A DNA stretch of 6,875 nucleotides from Candidatus Thiodiazotropha taylori (GTDB taxonomy: Bacteria > Pseudomonadota > Gammaproteobacteria > Chromatiales > Chromatiaceae). The first letter of the stretch is position 1. Each line of letters starts with the position of its first letter. Location of the stretch: contig JAHRHW010000233.1 of NCBI GenBank assembly GCA_019100305.1, forward strand, positions 1 to 6,875, written 5' to 3'. The notes under the pieces were generated by a model. It did no database searches and was not told the origin of the DNA. It saw nothing but the letters and a program-made list of their open reading frames with translations. The position numbers and the translations under genes were made by a program. Positions 1 through 6,674 of the stretch are shown here, piece by piece.

Positions 1-103
1 GCAGGTCTTCTCGTTGCTCAAGCTAATTCTGTCTATCCACTAACAGCAAACCACAACTGTATTCCTCTTAGTATCAACTATACTGCTGTTTAAACATTGT
101 TTT

Positions 104-131
104 ACGTAAGTAAGCGAGCTTACCGTTTTTT
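104..131 (+). terminator. Rho-independent terminator of a gene upstream of the window
   Basis: The stem GTAAG/CTTAC (110-114 with 119-123) closes a CGAG tetraloop. An outer ACG/CGT pairing (104-106 with 124-126) can extend the stem across a TAA bulge. A run of six T follows at 126-131. This is the usual layout of an intrinsic terminator reading on the plus strand, so a plus-strand gene probably ends before it. Frame 1 from base 1 is open to a TAA at 91-93, which could be that gene's last 30 codons, but the peptide is not recognisable. The stem is short, so strength is uncertain. The rest of 1-194 shows nothing else I can support. Confidence 0.55.
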
Positions 132-194
132 GGATTCGCTACTAACTGTGCCTAACTCAATTTATTCTGAAAACTGGATTTTTAAGTTTCGCAG

Positions 195-1103
195 ATGAAT
201 AGTGATACCAAATTTGTAACTCTCCCTGATGGCAGGCAAATTGCCTATGCAGAGTATGGCGACCCAAATGGCCTACCTACTCTCTACTGCCATGGTTTTC
301 CCGGTTCACGACTTGAAGCCAAACTCTTTGAAGGTCCTGCAGCAAAATACAATCTGAGAGTATTGGCACCAGATCGAAATGGATTAGGTCAATCAGATGC
401 AAAACCGGGGCGCAGCTTGTTAGACTGGTCCATTGAAGTTGACACATTTCTTGATATTTTGAATATTAAAGAATATCTCCTTATCGGCGTATCTGGTGGC
501 GCACCTTATGCATTGGCTTGTGCACATCAATCACCGTCTCGCATACTCGGTTTAACATTAGTATGTCCATTAGGTCCATTGAATCAGCAAGAATTACTCG
601 ATAGCATGCGCTGGCCGGCAAGAGTTAACTTCAAGGCAATTCGAGATATTCCCATACTATCTAATATAAGTTTTCGCTTTTTTATAACACCGATGGCTAA
701 TCTCTGGCCTAAATCCATCTATCAGCTGATGTTGATGCTAGCTCCAGCAGCCGATTCAAAAGTTTTGATTCGTAGTGAAGTACGCAATATTATTACTGGT
801 TCCATCCATGAATCAATACGTCAAGGTAGTGATGCAATCCTACATGAGATGTTACTTTATACTCAGGATTGGGGGTTTGATATTTCTGAAATCCATGTGC
901 CAGTGCAACTCTGGCATGGTAAAGAGGATGAAACAGTACCCATAATACACGGTATAAGTTTGGCTAATACTTTAATCAATTGCAGTTCCCATTTTATAGA
1001 GGGTGAGGGACACTTCTCATTGCCAATTGATTATGCGGATACAATTCAGGCTCAATGTATATCAGCGATTTCAACTCATACAGATGATTCCAATCCTGAC
1101 TGA
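195..1103 (+). CDS. alpha/beta-fold hydrolase
   Basis: A 302-residue serine hydrolase of the alpha/beta superfamily, probably cytoplasmic since no signal peptide is visible. Seen in the sequence: an N-terminal strand pair around PDGRQIAYAEYGD (11-23); an oxyanion-hole CHGFPGSR segment (32-39); the APDRNGLGQSD turn (58-68); the nucleophile elbow GVSGGAPYA with Ser100; the acid region GKEDETVP with Asp245 as likely acid; and the catalytic His273 in GEGHFSLP. The triad is therefore complete and the length is normal. Residues about 130-225 form the variable cap that sets substrate choice, so the substrate cannot be named; esterase, lipase-like or C-C hydrolase activity are all possible. The start is the first ATG after an in-frame TAA at 183-185. 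The ribosome-binding site is weak. The gene stands alone after a terminator and converges on the ceramidase-like gene, 46 bases away. Confidence 0.9.
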   Translation: MNSDTKFVTLPDGRQIAYAEYGDPNGLPTLYCHGFPGSRLEAKLFEGPAAKYNLRVLAPDRNGLGQSDAKPGRSLLDWSIEVDTFLDILNIKEYLLIGVSGGAPYALACAHQSPSRILGLTLVCPLGPLNQQELLDSMRWPARVNFKAIRDIPILSNISFRFFITPMANLWPKSIYQLMLMLAPAADSKVLIRSEVRNIITGSIHESIRQGSDAILHEMLLYTQDWGFDISEIHVPVQLWHGKEDETVPIIHGISLANTLINCSSHFIEGEGHFSLPIDYADTIQAQCISAISTHTDDSNPD

Positions 1104-1149
1104 CAAGCCATCAATTCAATCAATGACACTGGATTTGAGTTAACAGGCA

Positions 1150-1827
1150 CTAGCTTTCTGTCTGGTTATAACGCATCTTATTTATCAGTAGAACATTCAT
1201 CACTAAATAGAGCGTTAAGCCGTTTAATAGATGCCACAGAAAGTGTGTGCCCAGTGGCCAGGAATCACAGATCGTCTGATCGACGGTACGAAACACCAGT
1301 GAGATAGTGAATACGGATGCAGCTATAATCAATCGATTGCCACACTTTAAATCAATTATCTTACAATTCACGACGAGTACCCACAAACCAATCCAGGTCG
1401 GCAGATAAAACACAGATCCATTCAACATGTCTGATGGCAATATACTCAATAGATAAAAATTGACTGCATGGAAAAATAATAACCAAAAGACCACCCAAGC
1501 CATCCTGAATTGTAAAATTCTGACTAAAAAACTAAATAAAAACAATGTAATGAAAAGACTTATTGGTACTACGTCCGCCAATTCCGCCCAGGAATTGGCC
1601 AATGTATGCCATAGAAAACTGCCAATACCAATTGCCGAAAGTAATACTGTTATCAACCAGAGATCCCATACCTGATAGAATGGTTCATTCATTCGTCTCA
1701 AGGTTCTAATCAGGACAGCGGCGGCCAGGACAAAAATCAAGTTGGTAACTGCATTGATTGGTTCAGCCCAAAACAGATCACTGGTCCGCTCACAATAGTG
1801 AGTCACGGCAACACGAGCATGAGTCAT
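1150..1827 (-). CDS. ceramidase-family (CREST superfamily) integral membrane hydrolase
   Basis: A 225-residue protein with about seven hydrophobic spans (roughly 26-42, 55-72, 86-104, 110-128, 138-153, 166-180, 198-214). It matches the alkaline ceramidase / CREST membrane hydrolase family. Conserved blocks seen: YCER (11-14) and FWAEP.N..TN (19-29) near the N-terminus; GIGSFLWHT (67-75) then AELADVVPI (81-89); and RTVDQ...PLGTHFLWHLLN (180-202). Ser70, His74, Asp85, His195 and His199 reproduce the Ser-x3-His-x10-Asp and His-x3-His spacing of the zinc site in human ACER3. The family hydrolyses amide bonds in ceramide-like lipids within the membrane. In bacteria the true substrate is usually unknown and could be another N-acyl lipid. 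The start ATG has a modest AAGAAGA upstream. The gene is monocistronic, convergent with the hydrolase and divergent from the FRG gene. Confidence 0.85.
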   Translation of the reverse strand: MTHARVAVTHYCERTSDLFWAEPINAVTNLIFVLAAAVLIRTLRRMNEPFYQVWDLWLITVLLSAIGIGSFLWHTLANSWAELADVVPISLFITLFLFSFLVRILQFRMAWVVFWLLFFHAVNFYLLSILPSDMLNGSVFYLPTWIGLWVLVVNCKIIDLKCGNRLIIAASVFTISLVFRTVDQTICDSWPLGTHFLWHLLNGLTLYLVMNVLLINKMRYNQTES

Positions 1828-1850
1828 ATGATCTTCTTATCTAGTTCATA

Positions 1851-1879
1851 TCCATAAAAACCAGCTTAGGACATTTCAA
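1851..1879 (-). promoter_or_regulatory. candidate sigma-70 promoter of the ceramidase-like gene
   Basis: On the minus strand TTGAAA (1879-1874; five of six consensus bases) is followed after exactly 17 bases by TATGGA (1856-1851; only three of six). This would give a short leader of some 15-20 bases before the ATG at 1827. Position and spacing fit, but the weak -10 box makes this tentative. The whole divergent gap (1828-2035) is AT-rich and must also hold the promoter of the FRG gene, for which I found no convincing pair of boxes. Confidence 0.25.
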
Positions 1880-2035
1880 CCAATCCATCTTGGATTAACT
1901 CTCTTTATGCTTTTTCATATTTCCAACTGAAAGATTAGTTCAACAATCCTGTAAATCATTGACTTCATAATTGTGAGAGTTACTGACTTTTATTACCTAA
2001 TTATGTAATTTCAATGACTCCTTAAGGACTTTCAA

Positions 2036-2836
2036 ATGACCAATTTGCGTGTGGAAACCGCTAAAAGTTGGGGAGATCTTCAGGAACTGTTATTCAGGGG
2101 AGCCTGGAATGAGCAGCTTGGTCGCTTCCGCTCCCCTGATGCCTATCGTGGCCTTTCAGATGCCAGCTACTCACTTGATACCACACTGAGCCGGCTTGGT
2201 GGACCTTTTCAACAGTTGGAACGTCATTTATTGCGTAACTTTATAAAGTATGCACATCGGGATATGATCGAAAGAGATTCATTCTGGCATTGGCTTTCTA
2301 TGGCTCAGCATCATGGACTACCGACTCGTCTACTTGACTGGACACACTCTCCTTTAGTCGCAATGCATTTTGCGACCGCTAATACTGAAAAGTTTGATCG
2401 TGACGGGGTAATTTGGTCCATTAATTATGAACAGTGCCACACACTACTACCCGAGCAAATGAAACAATCGCTTGATTCTGAAGGTGCCAATACATTCACC
2501 TGTGAACTGTTGATGCAGGCAGTGCCATCCCTGGAGCAACTCGACAGAATGTCGAACGACCCATTTCTGCTATTTTTTGAACCACCTTCGATGGATGACC
2601 GCATCGTCAATCAATTTGCACTGTTTTCAGTAGTCTCAAATGCCTCGATTGGGCTAAACAGCTGGATTGAGGGCCATGGATCACTATGTCGCAAGATTGT
2701 TATACCCGCATCACTCAAGTGGGAAGTTAGAGATAAGCTGGATCAGTGTAATGTAACTGAGCGTGTGCTTTTCCCTGGCCTGGATGGATTAACTCGATGG
2801 CTATATAGGCACTATAGTCCTAAACAACGGAACTGA
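2036..2836 (+). CDS. FRG-domain protein
   Basis: A 266-residue soluble protein that is essentially one FRG domain, named for its Phe/Tyr-Arg-Gly motif. Seen: YRGLSD (38-43), the hallmark HHGLPTRLLDWTHSPL (92-107) followed by AMHFATA, an R-x3-Q-x3-F element in DRIVNQFALFSV (188-199), and the closing LFPGLDGLTRWL (245-256). These are the family's conserved blocks in order, so the domain looks complete. The biochemical role of FRG domains is not settled as far as I know; they often sit in variable genomic regions, sometimes fused to other domains, but here there is no fusion. An AAGGA ribosome-binding site at 2024-2028, seven bases before ATG, supports the start. That site lies inside a perfect palindrome, TCCTTAAGGA (2019-2028), which could hinder ribosome access. 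The gene is alone, divergent from the ceramidase-like gene and convergent with the nif operon. Confidence 0.85.
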   Translation: MTNLRVETAKSWGDLQELLFRGAWNEQLGRFRSPDAYRGLSDASYSLDTTLSRLGGPFQQLERHLLRNFIKYAHRDMIERDSFWHWLSMAQHHGLPTRLLDWTHSPLVAMHFATANTEKFDRDGVIWSINYEQCHTLLPEQMKQSLDSEGANTFTCELLMQAVPSLEQLDRMSNDPFLLFFEPPSMDDRIVNQFALFSVVSNASIGLNSWIEGHGSLCRKIVIPASLKWEVRDKLDQCNVTERVLFPGLDGLTRWLYRHYSPKQRN

Positions 2837-2841
2837 ATACC

Positions 2842-2950
2842 AGTACTTGTGCTAGAACCCTCATTCCAACAGAAATTGGAATTCATCTGCATAGCCTTCC
2901 TATTTCCAGGAATTTAATAGTATGACGAATAGTCTTGACAAGTACTATTA
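2842..2950. repeat. cluster of inverted repeats in the convergent gap; possible bidirectional terminator
   Basis: The 117 bases between the FRG stop and the end of the nif operon hold four inverted repeats. AGTACTTGT (2842-2850) pairs with ACAAGTACT (2938-2946). ATTCCAA (2863-2869) pairs with TTGGAAT (2876-2882) around a 6-base loop. TTCCT (2897-2901) pairs with AGGAA (2908-2912). TAATAGTA (2915-2922) pairs with TACTATTA (2943-2950). The first and last compete for the same bases. Position between two converging genes suggests transcription termination in both directions. None has a clear T-run, so a standard intrinsic terminator is not proven. Confidence 0.35.
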
Positions 2951-2953
2951 TGA

Positions 2954-3901
2954 TTAGACCCCATAGGGCTTTGATTCCCACGCTCGAAGCACTTTCAGGT
3001 CTCGTGGTGGTAGATAATCGAAAGCTCCCATTTGATCCTTCAACACCTCTTCAGCGAGTTTGTAGTTATCTGATTTACTGCTGAGCAGGTTAAAAAACCA
3101 GGCAAACGGGTAGCCAACCTGACGATCAAATCCATGGATGGCATTAGCCAGTTCAGAACCATGAGGGGTATCGCCAAGACTTGTCACCTTCAACTCTCCT
3201 GAGAAGGTGCTGTAGGGTTTGGCACTGAGTTGATGCTCGCCGTCCCTGTCCTGATACTCCCTGAGCGCCAGTATCCAGTGATTGCAGAACTGACTCTGAA
3301 CGCCGGCACTGCTTTCGTGCCAGTCATTAAAAAATCGTGAGAGTGACTGCATGGATCGGTTTTTTCCTGATGATTCTTTCAGCAAACTCTCAATGGGTGT
3401 TATGCGTCGAAATTGAAGGTAAGTTGACCCTATGGGTTCCGGCTCCAGACGAGGATAGTCGAGAGGATCAAGGAACTCCTCAAGACTTTCCGGAAACCAA
3501 TCCCCATCGACCAACGGTCTATCCAGCACTTCCTGAAGTTCTTCGATTTCAAGTTGAATGAACTGCTCAGGCCCTTCTCCACAAGGCGCAGTAAAATAGT
3601 GGGTCTTACCTGCCAAGCGAGTTGCAAAGTAGCCACAATCGATATAGTCGGCAATCAGGTTGTCTACATCACCGCCTGAACTCTCTTCTGCCCATTGGGC
3701 AATATTCTGGCTGATGGGTTTGTAATCTCCATCAACAACACCACCAAGACGATACCAATTTCCTCGCGTAACAACGTGGGTAAATTGAAGTTCCGGCATC
3801 AGAAGGTTGATCTTTTCAGTCAACTGCTCAAACCCAGCACTGAAATCGAATGTGAGACAAAGGGATGCAATTGATTCTGGCTTTGCAATCGGGGCGTTCA
3901 T
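2954..3901 (-). CDS. nif-operon-linked protein of unknown function
   Basis: A 315-residue protein I do not recognise. It has no signal peptide or membrane span and looks like an acidic, soluble, cytoplasmic protein. It is rich in Asp/Glu, notably 116-155 (LEIEELQEVLDR, then ESLEEFLDPLDYP), and has many aromatics, for example RGNWYRLGGVV (46-56) and YPFAWFFNLL (264-273). There are four scattered cysteines (15, 89, 107, 206) and no CxxC metal motif. Its ATG overlaps the stop of the TrpD2-like gene as ATGA (3901-3898), with a GAGG ribosome-binding site seven bases upstream, so the start is well supported and translation is probably coupled. It is the last gene of the nif-associated run, followed by the inverted-repeat gap. 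Inference only: an accessory of nitrogenase maturation or of the TrpD2-like partner. Confidence 0.8.
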   Translation of the reverse strand: MNAPIAKPESIASLCLTFDFSAGFEQLTEKINLLMPELQFTHVVTRGNWYRLGGVVDGDYKPISQNIAQWAEESSGGDVDNLIADYIDCGYFATRLAGKTHYFTAPCGEGPEQFIQLEIEELQEVLDRPLVDGDWFPESLEEFLDPLDYPRLEPEPIGSTYLQFRRITPIESLLKESSGKNRSMQSLSRFFNDWHESSAGVQSQFCNHWILALREYQDRDGEHQLSAKPYSTFSGELKVTSLGDTPHGSELANAIHGFDRQVGYPFAWFFNLLSSKSDNYKLAEEVLKDQMGAFDYLPPRDLKVLRAWESKPYGV

Positions 3902-4899
3902 GATGCAGCCTCTAACACCTGGTCAGTTTGGTGCCTGTTCTGCCACCAGGATTCAGCGATCTGATGGGCCTCAACTGGTTCATCTGCAAGCCCCAGCGCG
4001 CGTATCACCAATGCCAGTGTTCCCGTTACAGCCATTCTGCCGTAAAGATCATCGGCTTCTCCATCCCAGACCGATCTATAGTGGTTTAAATTTAGACGTT
4101 GTGGTTTGGTCTGCAATCCTGGTTTACTCATATTTGGCCAACTTTCCAACCATGTTTCTCCATTGGAGAGACCATTCAACTCGACTGCACGGTCGGGAAT
4201 TCGTTCAAACTCACCACCCTCCCCTTTACAGATCAAAGCACGCTTGAGGCCGAGTAACTGAGCCGCCTGCTGATGTATGGCTGCAAAATTTGGATGAAAA
4301 ACCCCCATTAGGCTGAGTGGTGCGGAGAGTGGGTTCAACATTCTTACCACAGTGTGTAGAGGTGGACGCAGACCGAACAGTTCACGTGTGGCGATCAATT
4401 GTGAAGCAAGTGGTGATAACTTACTGATAGGAATATAGGCGAATCCGCTTTCAGACAGTTGAATTTCCGCCTCTTTCATGGAATTTGCTGCACTCATGTC
4501 GAGTGCATCCAGCGCTTCAGGTACATATACCCGCTCATCACTACGACTCATTCCATGCATCATTACCGGATAGCCTCGGCGTGCCAATATCAACGCTGCC
4601 AAAAGAAACCAGGGCAATTGGCGCTTTTTACCGGCATAGGCTGCCCAATCGATCGCTGGTGATTGCGTCTGTGGATTTATTGGCAAGCTCTCTTTCAAAG
4701 CCTGAACGAAGCCTGCTACCTCTTCGGCTGTCTCCTCTTTGACACGCATCAGCATCATAAATGCGCCGATCTGTTCAGGTTCGACATCATAACAGGTGAT
4801 CATATTCATGGCCTCAAAGGCCTCTGATCTGGTGAGTGGGCGCATACCATTTTTACCCTTTCCCAGTATCTGAATATACTTTGCAAACGGATGCATCAT
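3898..4899 (-). CDS. TrpD2/YbiB-like glycosyltransferase-family-3 relative
   Basis: A 333-residue relative of anthranilate phosphoribosyltransferase (TrpD). Residues 1-70 form the helical N-terminal domain (LTRSEAFEAMNMI at 22-34, then QIGAFMMLMRVKEETAEEV at 43-61). The large alpha/beta domain runs from about 80 to the end, with RPPLHTVVRMLNPLSAP (178-194) equivalent to the TrpD R-x-nLLgPL segment. The TrpD phosphoribosyl-diphosphate loop (GTGGD) is absent: the corresponding stretch reads IDWAAYAGKKRQLPWF (83-98), as in the TrpD2/YbiB branch, and MHG (114-116) stands where TrpD has KHGN. It is thus unlikely to be a tryptophan enzyme; E. coli YbiB is reported to bind nucleic acid instead. It starts immediately after the lrv stop, with AGGA upstream. 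The second codon is also ATG (4896) and better spaced from that site, so either may be used. Confidence 0.85.
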   Translation of the reverse strand: MMHPFAKYIQILGKGKNGMRPLTRSEAFEAMNMITCYDVEPEQIGAFMMLMRVKEETAEEVAGFVQALKESLPINPQTQSPAIDWAAYAGKKRQLPWFLLAALILARRGYPVMMHGMSRSDERVYVPEALDALDMSAANSMKEAEIQLSESGFAYIPISKLSPLASQLIATRELFGLRPPLHTVVRMLNPLSAPLSLMGVFHPNFAAIHQQAAQLLGLKRALICKGEGGEFERIPDRAVELNGLSNGETWLESWPNMSKPGLQTKPQRLNLNHYRSVWDGEADDLYGRMAVTGTLALVIRALGLADEPVEAHQIAESWWQNRHQTDQVLEAAS

Positions 4900-5640
4900 C
4901 TATTCCTGTTGTTCTGAAATTCGTGTTTTTGCAACAAGCCTTACATCTTCGTCTTCATCTTCCAGCATCTGCGGTAACAGCTTGTAGGGTGCTCTTTGGC
5001 AAGCGATCAAACGCACCCGCCAGTCTGAATCGCACAGCAATGGTGTAAGGGCCTCTGCTTCAATACGTTCAGCCACGACCAAACGTACTTCTGCTGCTGC
5101 ATCATTGATCATCAAACCAATACTCTCCAGTGGCAGACGCATAGCCACTGTTTTGCGCACTTCCCGGTCACTATCGAGAATCATTCGAAACAGTCTACCG
5201 GGGATCAGACGCTTGGCGACTGTATGTCGAACCATGTAGTCCTCATCCATGACCATCTTTTCCAGCAGTTCCAGCGGCAGCCTGTCAGCAACTGTTATCC
5301 TTACTTCCCGATCTGGATCCTCGATCAACGGCTCCAACTGATCGATTGGAATTCTATAGGCAAGGACCCTGCGTACCACCTCATCAGGGTCATCAAGCAT
5401 TTGCAGCAGGCGCTGTTGGGATAGATATCGAGCAGCAATCGCTCTCCTTTCCCAGAACTCATCACCCGCATAGACTTCAGCGAGGTCTGGATTGAGTTGA
5501 AAGAAGCGTGCAATCTGCCTGCCGCTCATTGCACGCACACAAATATCACCGGGATTGCATCGACCTGATTTCAACCTGTCTTCTTTATGCGGACAAGTGC
5601 TGCAATCAGCCGTAGGAACATCAACCTTGTTCTGTGTCAT
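4900..5640 (-). CDS. lrv: LRV protein: 4Fe-4S cluster domain plus leucine-rich variant repeats
   Basis: A 246-residue protein, close to the length of the Azotobacter vinelandii LRV protein, which is also encoded in a nif region. The N-terminal domain carries Cys13-x2-Cys16-x11-Cys28-x5-Cys34, the ligand set for a [4Fe-4S] cluster, in DCSTCPHKEDR and GRCNPGDIC. From about residue 60 to 241 there are some eight repeats of about 24 residues with the core D.DREVR.TVA.RLP, giving a curved helical solenoid that probably binds a protein partner. The domain order fits the known family; its biochemical role is unsettled. The start is uncertain. I chose the ATG at 5640, 11 bases after the previous stop. 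A GTG at 5655 overlaps that stop as GTGA and adds five residues. The open frame reaching an ATG at 5721 would overlap the upstream gene by 70 bases and is unlikely. Confidence 0.9.
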   Translation of the reverse strand: MTQNKVDVPTADCSTCPHKEDRLKSGRCNPGDICVRAMSGRQIARFFQLNPDLAEVYAGDEFWERRAIAARYLSQQRLLQMLDDPDEVVRRVLAYRIPIDQLEPLIEDPDREVRITVADRLPLELLEKMVMDEDYMVRHTVAKRLIPGRLFRMILDSDREVRKTVAMRLPLESIGLMINDAAAEVRLVVAERIEAEALTPLLCDSDWRVRLIACQRAPYKLLPQMLEDEDEDVRLVAKTRISEQQE

Positions 5641-5651
5641 TAACTCTGTTG

Positions 5652-5918
5652 TCACGCGGCTTCGATCTCTGCGACCACAACACCGGTTGCGATCTCCATA
5701 TCCTGGGTAAAACTGAGACAATGGTTTCTGCTATCAATCAAGTAGAGATTGAATGTTTCAGATTCATGCAGTGGTGAAGCAGCAATCACATCGTCATCCA
5801 TACAATAGGTAAAATGGATATCTGGAAACTTCTGTCTGAGTTCATTAACTGACGATTCATCGATCATTTGCTGTTTCAATAAACCACCGATGTCATTAAG
5901 TTGAGTTTGACTGATCAT
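5652..5918 (-). CDS. DUF6129-like small nif-associated protein
   Basis: An 88-residue soluble protein resembling the DUF6129 proteins found beside NifY/NafY genes in diazotrophs; I assign it from memory of the family pattern. Seen: a short helical N-terminus (LNDIGGLLKQQ, 8-17), FPDIHFTYCMDDD (31-43), then FNLYLIDSRNHCLSFTQD (56-73) and ATGVVVAEIE (77-86), predicting a small alpha/beta fold. Two cysteines (39, 67) and His66 lie in the conserved blocks, but no metal motif is clear. The ATG overlaps the nifY stop as ATGA (5918-5915), with AGGAG eight bases upstream, so translation is probably coupled to nifY. Function unknown; likely an accessory of the upstream cofactor-binding protein or of nitrogenase assembly. 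Confidence 0.8.
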   Translation of the reverse strand: MISQTQLNDIGGLLKQQMIDESSVNELRQKFPDIHFTYCMDDDVIAASPLHESETFNLYLIDSRNHCLSFTQDMEIATGVVVAEIEAA

Positions 5919-6619
5919 GCTTCGAGCTCCTGCTCAAATCTGATTCGTTGTTCCGCATCCTGGCCCATGACTTTGGCCAACCAGGGGGATGCATCATCAC
6001 CGATCACAGATTGCAGGGAGGCTATCTCATCACTGATCGTACCGGCCTGAGGCTTTTTGATCGGATGAATGCTGGCTCTTACTACCTTCGCCGCAGCAGG
6101 CCCTCCTATTGAACCGACAAACAACAACTGACAGTCATCAATCAGACTGACCCGATAGGCATTTTTATCATCCACATCAGGGTTGTTTTCAACTGTTCTG
6201 ATATCGACCAACCTACTGCTCTCAGCTGAGATCTGATAGATCAAAAATCGACGGCAGGATCCGAAATGTCCATCCAGCATCTCGCCCTTGTTGGAGGCAA
6301 AAGCAACCCGGATACTATTGGGCATGTCTCCTTCCTGATAATCCTCAATCTCCGGGAGCGGTTCACTCGCCAGATCATGTTCACCCTTCAGGTAGGAGAG
6401 TGCTTCCTTGATTGCTTCTGTATCACAATCGGAAAACTCCCCATCAGCCGCCGATTTGAGGTCCTTTAATTTCAATGAAGATAGCTTCTTACCGGTTGGC
6501 GGCAGCCCAATGGCATCGGCGAGAACACGGAGTAGACGGGCTGGTTCAGTATCCGGCAACGCTCTGGCTGCCAATCCGATACGAAGTGCAATTTCCTCAG
6601 AAATCGGGGAAGCGCTCAT
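5915..6619 (-). CDS. nifY: NifY/NafY-family dinitrogenase cofactor-binding protein
   Basis: A 234-residue protein with the two-domain layout of NifY and NafY. An N-terminal helical domain (about 1-90, including ARLLRVLADAIGLPPTGKKL) is the part that contacts apo-dinitrogenase in NafY. A C-terminal NifX/NifB-type cofactor domain begins at IRVAFAS (103-109). Its hallmark DGHFGSCRRFLIYQ (116-129) contains His118, equivalent in position to the FeMo-cofactor-ligating histidine of NafY. IDDCQLLFVGSIGGPAAAKVV (160-180), IHPIKKP (184-190) and PWLAKVMG (212-219) complete the family signature. The protein would stabilise apo-dinitrogenase or carry cofactor during nitrogenase maturation in the cytoplasm. 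NifX is shorter and lacks the N-terminal domain; choosing between NifY and NafY needs a tree. AGGAG at 6626-6630, six bases before the ATG, fixes the start. It is the first full gene of the packed operon, after a 153-base gap. Confidence 0.92.
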   Translation of the reverse strand: MSASPISEEIALRIGLAARALPDTEPARLLRVLADAIGLPPTGKKLSSLKLKDLKSAADGEFSDCDTEAIKEALSYLKGEHDLASEPLPEIEDYQEGDMPNSIRVAFASNKGEMLDGHFGSCRRFLIYQISAESSRLVDIRTVENNPDVDDKNAYRVSLIDDCQLLFVGSIGGPAAAKVVRASIHPIKKPQAGTISDEIASLQSVIGDDASPWLAKVMGQDAEQRIRFEQELEA

Positions 6620-6674
6620 AGTTCACTCCTAAATATCTCACAGATAATAAATCCGACTCATGGTTATAGACTTA

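Noticed and set aside
1..93. Frame 1 open from the left edge to TAA as the end of an upstream protein
   Set aside because: The 30-residue peptide has no recognisable features. Only the following terminator hints at a gene, so it is not listed as a coding region.
2935..2963. Perfect -35 hexamer TTGACA on the plus strand
   Set aside because: No -10 box stands at the right distance, and it would fire antisense into the end of the nif operon.
3337..3654. Open frames on both strands overlapping the unknown 315-residue gene
   Set aside because: They are alternative-frame shadows without ribosome-binding sites or motifs, inside a longer frame that has coupling and a good ribosome-binding site.
3807..4247. 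Plus-strand open frame of 146 codons
   Set aside because: It lies opposite the well-supported TrpD2-like gene and the start of the unknown gene, has low-complexity shadow-type translation and no recognisable motif.
5641..5721. N-terminal extension of lrv from an ATG at 5721
   Set aside because: It would overlap the DUF6129-like gene by 70 bases and adds an Arg-rich stretch not expected before the conserved cysteine domain.
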